From the NCBI GenBank assembly GCA_016703765.1, contig JADJBL010000047.1:1-30503 (forward strand): a DNA stretch of 30,503 nucleotides, written 5' to 3'. A model generated the notes under the pieces. The model was not told the DNA's origin, made no database searches, and was given only the letters and a program-made list of their open reading frames with translations. Positions within the stretch are counted from its first letter, which is position 1, and each line of letters starts with the position of its first letter. This document shows positions 16,932 to 23,715 of the stretch, in pieces. Both the position numbers and the translations under genes were made by a program. The stretch comes from Saprospirales bacterium. GTDB taxonomy: Bacteria > Bacteroidota > Bacteroidia > Chitinophagales > Saprospiraceae.

Positions 16932-19239
16932 CTTTAACGCATCTGCACGACAACTTCGCCCTCCTGTCCACCGGGACTATCTTGACGGACTTCGTTTTTT
17001 TATCGAAGACCACGGCCATGGCGGAGCGCCCGCCGGAGGGGGTGGAGGTCCAGAAATAGCCCTCTTCGTAAAGTCCGGAAAACTCGCCCTTGGGCAGTTG
17101 CATGCCGGCGAGTTGAGCCTGGAAAAAGGCGCCTCCGCCGTATTGCAGCGACTGGAAGGACTTGTTGCTTTCATAGCCGCCCTGAGAACCGACCAGGGCA
17201 TCCCATTCTTTTTTATCCGGAAGCCGCCAGCCATTGGGGCAGGAGCGGCGGGCGTCGTCCCAGGTGTAGAGCGCCCCGAGATTCTCGCACATCAGCGGGC
17301 TATTGGCGTAACAGGTCATCTTCTCCGTTTGGTAGGCCAGGTTTCTTTGCAGCCAAAACTTCCCCGCGAGCTTGATGGCGGGGTATTTTTTGCCGTCGCG
17401 CTGGTCGGTAAAGTTTTCCGGGGGAGTTTTCTGCCCCTCCTCCGCCGGAGCCTTGATGCCGGGTGATTTGGTGCGGTCGGAAAGCAGGTTTTTTTTTGTT
17501 TCGATATTTTGCTTTTGCGGGACTTCCAGTTCTTTTTTCTCTTTCAGGAGTTGTTCGACGGCTTCCAGTTCTTTTATCAAGTCCTCGGGAATGACTTCTT
17601 TTTGTTCGGTGGAGCGCCGGGCCGTTTCGATCAGTTCCTCGGCTTTTTTGATATCGGGCTGTTCGGCCTCCAGAAGTTTTCGGGCCTCTGCAATCGGAAG
17701 GCTGATATGGGGAAAACTCTTTTCGTCGTCGACAGGCGAGGGAGACTCGACGCTCTTGTTCGGCTGAATCATGAGCTGGACCACCACCACTGCGGCAAAT
17801 ACCAGGGTCAGGAGCCCGGCAACCGTAGGTACCCAGGTAAATCTCCTTTTACTCGCCTTCTTGATTGGCGGTCCGCCCCCGGCTCGGGTGCTTGGCGCAG
17901 GGGCAGGGGCAGGAGGGGCGAATGGCGCGGGCTGCGGGAGAGCTTCCGCGGCGGGCGCCTCGGGGCCGAGCGTAAAAGTATAGCCGGATACGAAGCCCTC
18001 TGTTTCAGGCTCTTCCAGGGGCATTCGCGAAAGCACCTGGATCGTTTCTTCCATGACCATATCTTTCCGGCGTTCGCGGCCGTCCATCGTTTCGATGACC
18101 GTCACCTTGAGGACGAGGGGGTGGTTGCCCGCCAGGAGGGCTTTGACGTAGAAAATCCACTGGGTGTAGTCGCCCGGGTCGATAAATTGTTCGGCGGAGG
18201 AAATGGTGCGGATGGTAAAAGCGCCCATGCCTCCGAGCAGGGGGTCGAGCAATTCGACCTGCATGAGGTTGGAAATGCGGATATCGCGGACCTTGGATTC
18301 CTTTCCCGGGTCGAAATCCTTCATGAGGAAGGCCTTGTCGAAAGCCACCCGCACTTCGCAGCGGCTTTCCTGTCCGACCTCCATGGCCCGGGGGATGCTG
18401 TACAGCAATCCGCCCTGGGTGGCGCCTGCGGCTGCCGGCTCCTGTTTCGCATCGCCGGATTTGTGCTGCTCGCGGAGCCGGAAGAAGAACTGGCCGCCCT
18501 CGTGGCCGTCCACGCGCAGGGGTTCGCCCCGGGGTATTTGTTGGGAGCGGGCGGCCACCGATTCCACGACACGCTGGCAGAGCTCGCCCACGCCCAGCTC
18601 GCCATCGTTGAGGGTTAGTTGCTTGAGGAGGCTTTCCGCGAAAGGGCTGTGCTCGCCGGAGGGGCCGTCGGGCACCACTTCGTTGCGGCCCGAGCTGAGT
18701 CCCCAGCGCGAAGGCAGGGCTTCGAGGCGGTCTTCGCCGCCGGCGCTGCGGTATTGCATGAACAGGCTTCCGGAAAAGCAGGAATCGATGATCAGAAAGG
18801 TGTGCCTGGAGTGGATGGCGTTGAGCACCGTGTGGATCTTGCTGTTGGGCACAAAGTCCTCGATGGCGTCGCGCTCCGCGTCGACGGGTATCCAGTAGCC
18901 TTCGTTGAGCACGTCGTCGAAGGCGCCGTGCCCGGAGAAGTAGATGATCAGGTTGTCTTCGGGCGTGACCAAGCGGGCCATATCGCGCAGTTTGAAGATC
19001 AACTGCCGCTCGGTGGCCTGTTCATTAAAAAGGACTTCTGTATTCCGGACGTCAAATTGATATCGCTCCTGGAGGAGTGCGGCGAAGGTTTCGGCGTCGC
19101 GAACCGCGTTATTGAGCTGGGGAAAATGCAGGTATTTATCGATGCCGATCGCGAGCAAATAATTCTTCCCTCTTGCCAGGCCGCTCCCTGGGCCCTGATC
19201 CGGATGGTAAGCGCCAATGCCGCGTTTGGGTTGACTCAT
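16927..19239 (-). CDS. Caspase-family protease with central beta-rich domain, TM segment and FISUMP domain
   Basis: A 770-residue intact protein. Residues 24-250 form a peptidase C14 (caspase-like/metacaspase) domain: NYLLAIGIDKY, LNNAVRDAETFAALL, then IIYFSGHGAFDD with catalytic His104, and LIIDSCFSGSLF with catalytic Cys154. Residues 280-405 form a conserved-looking domain (SIPRAMEVGQESRCEVRV, DYTQWIFYVKALLAGNHP) that I have seen recur in Bacteroidota conflict proteins but cannot name. Residues 425-460 are Pro/Ala-rich, 468-491 is a membrane segment, and 513-575 is a charged coiled coil. Residues 608-770 are a FISUMP (Fibrobacter succinogenes major paralogous) domain: DGKKYPAIKLAGKFWLQRNL, GALYTWDDARRSCPNGWRLP, KKEWDAL. 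The protease half would be cytoplasmic and the FISUMP half periplasmic or surface. This fits a sensor-effector protease, but targets and trigger are unknown. Long perfect palindromes flank it on both sides. Confidence 0.93.
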   Translation of the reverse strand: MSQPKRGIGAYHPDQGPGSGLARGKNYLLAIGIDKYLHFPQLNNAVRDAETFAALLQERYQFDVRNTEVLFNEQATERQLIFKLRDMARLVTPEDNLIIYFSGHGAFDDVLNEGYWIPVDAERDAIEDFVPNSKIHTVLNAIHSRHTFLIIDSCFSGSLFMQYRSAGGEDRLEALPSRWGLSSGRNEVVPDGPSGEHSPFAESLLKQLTLNDGELGVGELCQRVVESVAARSQQIPRGEPLRVDGHEGGQFFFRLREQHKSGDAKQEPAAAGATQGGLLYSIPRAMEVGQESRCEVRVAFDKAFLMKDFDPGKESKVRDIRISNLMQVELLDPLLGGMGAFTIRTISSAEQFIDPGDYTQWIFYVKALLAGNHPLVLKVTVIETMDGRERRKDMVMEETIQVLSRMPLEEPETEGFVSGYTFTLGPEAPAAEALPQPAPFAPPAPAPAPSTRAGGGPPIKKASKRRFTWVPTVAGLLTLVFAAVVVVQLMIQPNKSVESPSPVDDEKSFPHISLPIAEARKLLEAEQPDIKKAEELIETARRSTEQKEVIPEDLIKELEAVEQLLKEKKELEVPQKQNIETKKNLLSDRTKSPGIKAPAEEGQKTPPENFTDQRDGKKYPAIKLAGKFWLQRNLAYQTEKMTCYANSPLMCENLGALYTWDDARRSCPNGWRLPDKKEWDALVGSQGGYESNKSFQSLQYGGGAFFQAQLAGMQLPKGEFSGLYEEGYFWTSTPSGGRSAMAVVFDKKTKSVKIVPVDRRAKLSCRCVKE

Positions 19240-19259
19240 GGTCGGTTTTGGTTGAAACT

Positions 19260-19267
19260 TAAAGATA
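19260..19267 (-). promoter_or_regulatory. Possible -7 box TATCTTTA before the caspase gene
   Basis: On the minus strand, TATCTTTA differs from TAnnTTTG at one base and lies 20 nt before the start codon. The expected -33 position falls next to the 47-bp palindrome, and no TTTG is visible. Weak call. Confidence 0.3.
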
Positions 19268-19277
19268 CGGAATTTGG

Positions 19278-19324
19278 GTGACTAGTGACTGGTGACTAGT
19301 GACTAGTCACCAGTCACTAGTCAC
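19278..19324. repeat. 47-bp perfect palindrome of TGACTAG/TGACTGG units
   Basis: Two 23-nt arms around a single central G are exact reverse complements. Each arm is a 7-bp tandem (TGACTAG, TGACTGG). It lies between two same-strand genes, 38 bp upstream of the caspase start codon. The hydrolase stop (19307-19309) lies within it. It could be a terminator, an operator or a dispersed repeat. Confidence 0.85.
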
Positions 19325-20305
19325 TAACCTCTTAAACGGCTTCACCGGTTTCCCGTCGCTCCAGGTTCCGAGATATAGTTGCGAAGGTGTTCCGCCGAAG
19401 GCGGTTTCGCAATGCACTCCACGGAGGGTACAATCGATCAGGGCGTCGCCCAGTTTCCAGAAGCCGTAGAAATCGGCTGCGTCGGTGGGGATGTGGAAGA
19501 GGGCGTAGCGCGCGCTGAAGGTGCGGATACCGTTGTCGAACGCGGGGTCGGTGGCGTGGCAGGCCCGGTGGCCGGCGGCGAGGGGGGGACGGCCGCGGTG
19601 GTCCTCGCGCATCAGGAGCATATCCCGTTTGCTCACATTGGAGGCGCAGCGATAGACTTTTTTGCCGAACCGGCGGCTGACCAGCTGGTCGTTTTGGGAT
19701 AGGAGGATCAATAGATTCAGGTCGTCGGGGAGGCCGCGGTAATCGGGCAGGCGTCCACCGGGGAAGAAGTTGGTTCCGGGCTGGCAGAGCATCAGGGCGG
19801 CTGGTTTGGGGATGCCCAGTTCGGCGTATTTTATGGCCAGGTTGGCGGCGAGCACCCCGCCGTAGGAATGGCCGATGAATACGGGTTTATCGAGCTTTAG
19901 TTTGAACTCGCCTTGTTCCTCCAAATACCGCAGGGCTTTTTGGATCGCGTGGGCGGCCGTATCCGTAAAATCCGAGCGATGGGGCTCCCACAGTTCGTCC
20001 TGGTAGCGGGGCATGAGGACCACATGGCCTTTCCGCGCCAGGTGTCGGATCCATTGCCCGTAGATCATGGGGTTGAAGCATCCGAAGCCGTGCAGGAAGA
20101 CTACGACTGCGGCCGAATCGGGGCCGGGGTTTGCGGGTTTGCAGATCCAGTATCCTCCCGCCGTTTGGGCCGAATCGATGAATACGATCTCTTCGTACGG
20201 GTATTCGCTACCGCCGGGGCCCTGGGTGGGTTGGAGGGGTTGGAGGGGGGCCTGCGCATGGGAGTAGGAGCAAACAAGCAGCAACAGCATGCCGGCCCGC
20301 ACCAT
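19307..20305 (-). CDS. Secreted or periplasmic alpha/beta hydrolase (lipase/esterase-like)
   Basis: A 332-residue alpha/beta-hydrolase-fold protein. The start at 20305 is chosen because its ATG overlaps the upstream gene's TAA by one base (TAATG) and is followed directly by a signal peptide (MVRAGMLLLLVCSYSHAQA). Longer frames would run through the upstream gene. Visible motifs are VVVFLHGFGCFNP with the oxyanion region at about 72-75 and the nucleophile elbow FIGHSYGGV with Ser147. A likely acid is the Asp of LLSQNDQLV, and the catalytic His may lie in the HRACHATDPAFD segment. The substrate is unknown. The last residues (VTSDW) are encoded by the palindrome after the gene. It is translationally coupled to the small secreted protein upstream and is followed by the caspase gene. 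Confidence 0.85.
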   Translation of the reverse strand: MVRAGMLLLLVCSYSHAQAPLQPLQPTQGPGGSEYPYEEIVFIDSAQTAGGYWICKPANPGPDSAAVVVFLHGFGCFNPMIYGQWIRHLARKGHVVLMPRYQDELWEPHRSDFTDTAAHAIQKALRYLEEQGEFKLKLDKPVFIGHSYGGVLAANLAIKYAELGIPKPAALMLCQPGTNFFPGGRLPDYRGLPDDLNLLILLSQNDQLVSRRFGKKVYRCASNVSKRDMLLMREDHRGRPPLAAGHRACHATDPAFDNGIRTFSARYALFHIPTDAADFYGFWKLGDALIDCTLRGVHCETAFGGTPSQLYLGTWSDGKPVKPFKRLVTSDW

Positions 20306-20730
20306 TATCCTTTGTTTTTCTTCATCTTCACCGGCTTCTTCCAGGAAGCGTGGGTCTGGGTGTCGATGTCGAACACCAGGAACAGTTTTTGCTTCTTCTT
20401 GAAAGTATGGTAGGTCGTGTACGTACAATCGATGCTGTAATCGTTTTCGATCGTATGGGGCTCCCATTCGCCCTCGTACAGCGCCCAGTTGATGACTTCC
20501 ACCTGATGGTTACCGGTAGGCACATTTACCGTAAACGAACCTCCGTCGGACTCCAGCCCTTCTCTCGACTCTCCGACGACTTCGCCGTCGATGAGCACCT
20601 GGGTTTTGGTCTGGTGGTCGTAGCCATCTACGATATTCATGAACTTGTAATTTACCGTCAGCGTGCCGGTTTGGGCGTACCCGGCCATGGCGAGCAGTAA
20701 AAAGAGGGAAATACCCATTAGTTTTTTCAT
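20305..20730 (-). CDS. Small secreted protein of unknown function
   Basis: A 141-residue protein with a clear signal peptide (MKKLMGISLFLLLAMAGYAQ) and a mature part of about 120 residues predicted as beta strands (GTLTVNYKFMNIVDGYD, TQVLIDGEVVGESREG, GSFTVNVPTGNHQVEVINW). It ends in a basic tail (KKPVKMKKNKG). The pattern of a fixed-length exported beta domain resembles small periplasmic PEGA-like or carboxypeptidase-regulatory-like folds, but I would not name one. Its TAA stop overlaps the hydrolase start by one base. I do not recognise the family. Confidence 0.75.
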   Translation of the reverse strand: MKKLMGISLFLLLAMAGYAQTGTLTVNYKFMNIVDGYDHQTKTQVLIDGEVVGESREGLESDGGSFTVNVPTGNHQVEVINWALYEGEWEPHTIENDYSIDCTYTTYHTFKKKQKLFLVFDIDTQTHASWKKPVKMKKNKG

Positions 20731-20829
20731 AGTACTGTTTGTGAATTGAATGATGAATTGAACATAGCGCCCGATCGGTGGGACGCGGCAAATCTAAATC
20801 AGATTAGGGTATTTTCAAAGAAAGCGCGA

Positions 20830-21657
20830 TCAGTCGGTAATGATAAGTTTATCCGCTGCGATGATCTTATGTCCTTGCTTCAGGTACAGGAAATACATGC
20901 CGCTTTTCAACTCCTCCCTGTCCAGCCTTACCCGGCCGCCTGAAATGCCGCTCATCGTCCTCACTTTCCGGCCGTATAGATCGTAAAGCTCGAGATCCGC
21001 ACCGGATACCTCCCGGCTGATTTCGATCGCGACGGAAGAATGGAAAGGGTTTGGGAATGCTTTAAGGGAGACGGATTCGGGATTGCCGTCCTCGCCGGGA
21101 ATGGCGGAAAGGACGTCGATGCTGATATTGTCAACGGCATACGTGCTCCAGGCTGCGCCGATGGTCTTGTATTTGAAGGCGATAAAGCCGCTGTCGGAAA
21201 CAAAGGGAAGTTGGATCAGGGTATCCAGCCATGTAAACTGGGGGAGCATGAAGGACAGGTTGGCGACCAATTCAAAATTTCCGGTTTCCGGGTCGGGGTC
21301 GTTCGTGCCGAACCAAATTTCAAAATTATCCGGGAAAGGGGTGCTAAAACCCGAGGTCCTCACCTTGAGGCTCATCTGGCCGGGGGAGGTAAAGTTCATG
21401 GGAGGAGAGACAAACCAATCCACTACGGTGTCCTGGGGATTTCCTCCCACGTTGTAGTCGTGAGACAGGCAGTTTTGGGAAAACCCGCCTCCTCCGATGC
21501 CCCAGTCGTATAAGCTCAAAAAGCCCGTGCGGTATTGCTCCCATCCGGCCTGCTCCGCGGGCGTGTCAAATCCGGTGTTATAAGGCAGGGAAAGGCCTTG
21601 GGCATGGCCGAAGCAAGCCGCAAAGAGCAGCGCAAAAAGTGTAAGATTTGTTTTCAT
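20830..21657 (-). CDS. Secreted protein with T9SS type A sorting domain
   Basis: A 275-residue protein with a signal peptide (MKTNLTLFALLFAACFGHAQ). A jelly-roll-like domain similar to the cleaved-adhesin/MAM-type domains of Bacteroidota surface proteins follows at about 22-185 (YNTGFDTPAEQAGWEQY, VDWFVSPPMNFTSPGQMSL, AWSTYAVDNISIDV). Residues 200-275 are a type A sorting domain (FPNPFHSSVAIEIS, LELYDLYGRKV, LKSGMYFLYL, ADKLIITD). This predicts type IX secretion and surface attachment or release. The start overlaps the upstream NTF2-like gene's stop by 4 bp (ATGA), so the two are coupled. The ligand is unknown. Confidence 0.88.
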   Translation of the reverse strand: MKTNLTLFALLFAACFGHAQGLSLPYNTGFDTPAEQAGWEQYRTGFLSLYDWGIGGGGFSQNCLSHDYNVGGNPQDTVVDWFVSPPMNFTSPGQMSLKVRTSGFSTPFPDNFEIWFGTNDPDPETGNFELVANLSFMLPQFTWLDTLIQLPFVSDSGFIAFKYKTIGAAWSTYAVDNISIDVLSAIPGEDGNPESVSLKAFPNPFHSSVAIEISREVSGADLELYDLYGRKVRTMSGISGGRVRLDREELKSGMYFLYLKQGHKIIAADKLIITD

Positions 21658-22121
21658 AGTTTATCGGTATATTTTTTTAATAATTGCCTGGTTTGCTTTT
21701 GGATACGGGCCTTCATAAAGGGTGTCCAGCCGAGCAGCCAGCCTATCGGGCCCAGCGCCTGGCGTGACCATTTCCACATGCTGAAATGGTCGGTATGCCT
21801 GCTTATTTTCCCGTTTTGAAACTCAAAGCGGGCGGAGATCCGGTTTACGACCTTTCTCCCCGTTTGGCCGAAGGCGTATTCCGCCGTCCAGTTGGCCGAG
21901 CCTGTTTTATCATCTGCTTGAACGTCGTCGAAGGCGATTTTGATGCCTCCCTTGCTTCGCGCCAGGAGCATCCGCCACATATTTTTTGCGTCGTCTCCCT
22001 TTAACTCGCCAAAAGCGGGGTCTGTAAAGACGATGCGCTCGTCATAGCAGCCGGTCATGCCTTCCGCGTCGCCGCGGGCAAAGGATTCGTAAAATGTTCG
22101 GATCAGGTCGGTATTGCTCAT
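21654..22121 (-). CDS. NTF2-like/SnoaL-like domain protein
   Basis: A 155-residue cytoplasmic protein with the cone-shaped NTF2-like fold: MSNTDLIRTFYESFARGDAEGMTGCYDERIVFTDP at the N-terminus, then GDDAKNMWRMLL, SANWTAEYAFGQTGRKV and a final strand, FEFQNGKISRHTDHFSMWKW. The C-terminal extension (about 125-155) contains a hydrophobic stretch and a basic tail (KQTRQLLKKYTDKL). Members are enzymes or small-molecule-binding proteins with varied roles, so the function cannot be assigned here. It starts 10 bp after the EAD11-like gene and overlaps the next gene by 4 bp. Confidence 0.85.
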   Translation of the reverse strand: MSNTDLIRTFYESFARGDAEGMTGCYDERIVFTDPAFGELKGDDAKNMWRMLLARSKGGIKIAFDDVQADDKTGSANWTAEYAFGQTGRKVVNRISARFEFQNGKISRHTDHFSMWKWSRQALGPIGWLLGWTPFMKARIQKQTRQLLKKYTDKL

Positions 22122-22130
22122 GGGGTGGCG

Positions 22131-22880
22131 TTAGTTATTGGAAAGAATATTGCCCAAAAAATAGTCCAATTCGGCGCTCACCCGGGTGATGCTGAGTTTC
22201 ACGGTTTGGAATGAATTCGGGAACAGGCTGTCCAGAATATTCGATATCCTTTGGTCGTCGCCGATGCGGAGCTGGCCGGTGTAGATGATCTCCGCCAGGG
22301 CATTGACGATGCAGCATTTGGTAAAATTCCCCATATCGTTCCTCGCGATGGATTCGAAAAAGTCGATGCCGGTGAGTTCGGGGAGGCGTTTATACCGGTT
22401 GGCGATACCGGTAATGACTCCTTCGGAAGTGGTTCCGTAGAAAGGTTCGATCAGCTCTGGATGGTTGATGAATATTTCCCCCAATTCCCTGGCTATTTCG
22501 TTTTTTTCTCTGAGTCTGGTGGGATTGGATTGTATGGTTTTGGCTTTCGTCCTGCTTTGGTCGAAGCGGTTTTCGAGTTCCGAGATCGCCCTCATGATCT
22601 CCTCTCTGTTCTTTTTCAGCTTAAAATTCTCCTCGCTCAGGCCCTCTATGGATTCGACGATATCGAGCAGGCTTTTCGAGATGGAATTTATTTCGATGGT
22701 ATAATCGCTGTGGGGGAGGACCCCTTCCCTGTTTTCCTTTGAAACCTGGCTGAACCTGGAGGAAATGAGGTAGACTTCGGGAGTAAAACGGGTATAGTGT
22801 TTGTCGACAAATCCGAGCAACAGTTCGATGGTATGTCGTATTTCGCCCTGGCTAATTAAGGTCATCAACTCTTTATACAT
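22131..22880 (-). CDS. Protein with EAD11-like N-terminal domain and coiled coil
   Basis: A 249-residue cytoplasmic protein. Residues 1-80 (MYKELMTLISQGEIRHTIE, YLISSRFSQVSKENREGVL, INSISKSLLDIVESI) resemble effector-associated domain 11 (EAD11): a helical adaptor with a typical SSR(F/Y)xQ motif and an xIxxxLLDxxxxI end. A coiled coil follows (about 80-140), then a helical C-terminal part that I do not recognise. EADs are death-fold-like adaptors joined to caspases, TIR domains and other effectors in Bacteroidota and cyanobacterial conflict systems. This gene is the first of the same-strand run that ends with the caspase-like gene. No NTPase or TIR domain is attached. The domain assignment is from memory and needs a profile search. 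Confidence 0.7.
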   Translation of the reverse strand: MYKELMTLISQGEIRHTIELLLGFVDKHYTRFTPEVYLISSRFSQVSKENREGVLPHSDYTIEINSISKSLLDIVESIEGLSEENFKLKKNREEIMRAISELENRFDQSRTKAKTIQSNPTRLREKNEIARELGEIFINHPELIEPFYGTTSEGVITGIANRYKRLPELTGIDFFESIARNDMGNFTKCCIVNALAEIIYTGQLRIGDDQRISNILDSLFPNSFQTVKLSITRVSAELDYFLGNILSNN

Positions 22881-22910
22881 GATCTTTTATGTTTTTTGCC
22901 ATTATAGTAC

Positions 22911-22978
22911 GGGGGGGGGGATAGGGGGGCCGCGGGCGGGCTCCCCCCTGGGGGGGGGGGGGGGGGGGCCCCCCCCCC
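22911..22978. other. G/C homopolymer block, probable sequence artefact
   Basis: About 68 nt of G and C runs between the EAD11-like gene's start and the inverted-repeat element. No coding potential. The rest of the gap (22979-23083) shows nothing I can identify. Confidence 0.7.
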
Positions 22979-23083
22979 TTATACCTGCTTCTTTGGCCTG
23001 TAGGTCCGAAGTTATGGCTTTTCGGGAAGATTTCGGAGAAACGGCGTTTACAGCCAATTCTGAATGCAAACATGAGCCATCTG

Positions 23084-23623
23084 GAATTTAAAGATTGAAG
23101 GCACAGCCGGGCATCGCGGACCCACCCCCGGGGGGCAGGGAAAACGCATCTAAAGTATAGTAAAAACAAGCAAAGCGAGCTTTTGAAAACTTGTCAAAAT
23201 CCCGTAGGGATTTAATATTCATAGCCCCGGGTGAAACCCGGGGAATGAAGCGCAAAGCAAACAACCGCGTAGCGGTTGAACAAAAGAAGGGATATCTGCA
23301 TCCATTAAATCTTTATTCAACACGCTGACGCGGTTATTCGGATGGGATGCCTCTTTTCCCGGGAGGAGGAAGGAAAGGAAGAAAAAGCAGGGGCCGCGCC
23401 CACCAAAAAGAAGAAACGCCAGAAAAAAAAAAAAAAAAGGGAAAAAGGGGGGGGCGGAAGGGGGGGGGGTTCCACCTGGGCTATGAATATTCAACCCCCT
23501 TCAGGGGTTTCGGCCGGTGGGTTCGGGACAAAGGACCTTGATTTTTCAATAGTTTTGATGCGTTTGCCCTAGGGCCGGGGGGTGAGTCCGCGATGCCAGG
23601 CTGTCCCTTCAATCTTTAAATTC
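23084..23623. mobile_element. Nested inverted-repeat element, about 540 bp, MITE/REP-like
   Basis: The outer 46-nt arms (23084-23129 and 23578-23623) are reverse complements with three mismatches. Similarity continues inward: AAACGCATC at 23142-23150 and its complement at 23557-23565, each 12 nt from its outer arm, then AATATTCATAGCCC at 23214-23227 and its complement at 23478-23491. The outer and middle pairs share a centre to within about 1 bp. A third pair lies inside (23262-23283 and 23313-23336). Local hairpins decorate the arms: AAATCCC-GTA-GGGATTT (23197-23213), an 8-bp stem with a GAA loop (23225-23243), and CAACCGC-GTA-GCGGTTG (23262-23278). No transposase or believable open frame is inside. 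It looks like a non-autonomous or REP/BIME-type dispersed element, but its copy number cannot be seen here. It ends about 50 bp before the dinB promoter. Confidence 0.8.
23422..23469. other. A/G homopolymer block inside the inverted-repeat element
   Basis: An A16 run followed by G-rich runs. The right half of the element is about 107 nt longer between its inner and middle repeats than the left half, and this block falls in that excess. Likely noise or an expanded low-complexity tract. Confidence 0.6.
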
Positions 23624-23671
23624 GGGACGACTCACGTTTATCCCGGTCATTAACATATAAAATTAAAACAA

Positions 23672-23703
23672 TTTGTTTTAAAATAGAAAGCTGCATACCT
23701 TCG
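23672..23703 (+). promoter_or_regulatory. Bacteroidota-type promoter of dinB-dnaE
   Basis: TTTG (23672-23675), then exactly 20 nt, then TACCTTCG (23696-23703), 12 nt before the dinB ATG at 23716. The -7 octamer and spacing equal those before rpsP. No LexA-type operator is recognisable. Confidence 0.65.
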
Positions 23704-23715
23704 CCCTGCCCGGAC

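Noticed and set aside
20305..20467. N-terminal extension of the hydrolase to 20467
   Set aside because: It would overlap the upstream secreted-protein gene in another frame and place the signal peptide internally. The TAATG start is better.
22801..23091. Open frame across the G-run after the EAD11-like gene
   Set aside because: It starts antisense in a real gene and then reads through homopolymers.
23197..23278. Regular hairpins resembling CRISPR repeats
   Set aside because: The units differ in sequence and spacing and there are no spacers. They fit the nested inverted-repeat element instead.
23342..23572. Lys/Gly-rich small open frame inside the inverted-repeat element
   Set aside because: Its composition comes from the A16 and G runs, and it has no believable start or homologue-like motif.
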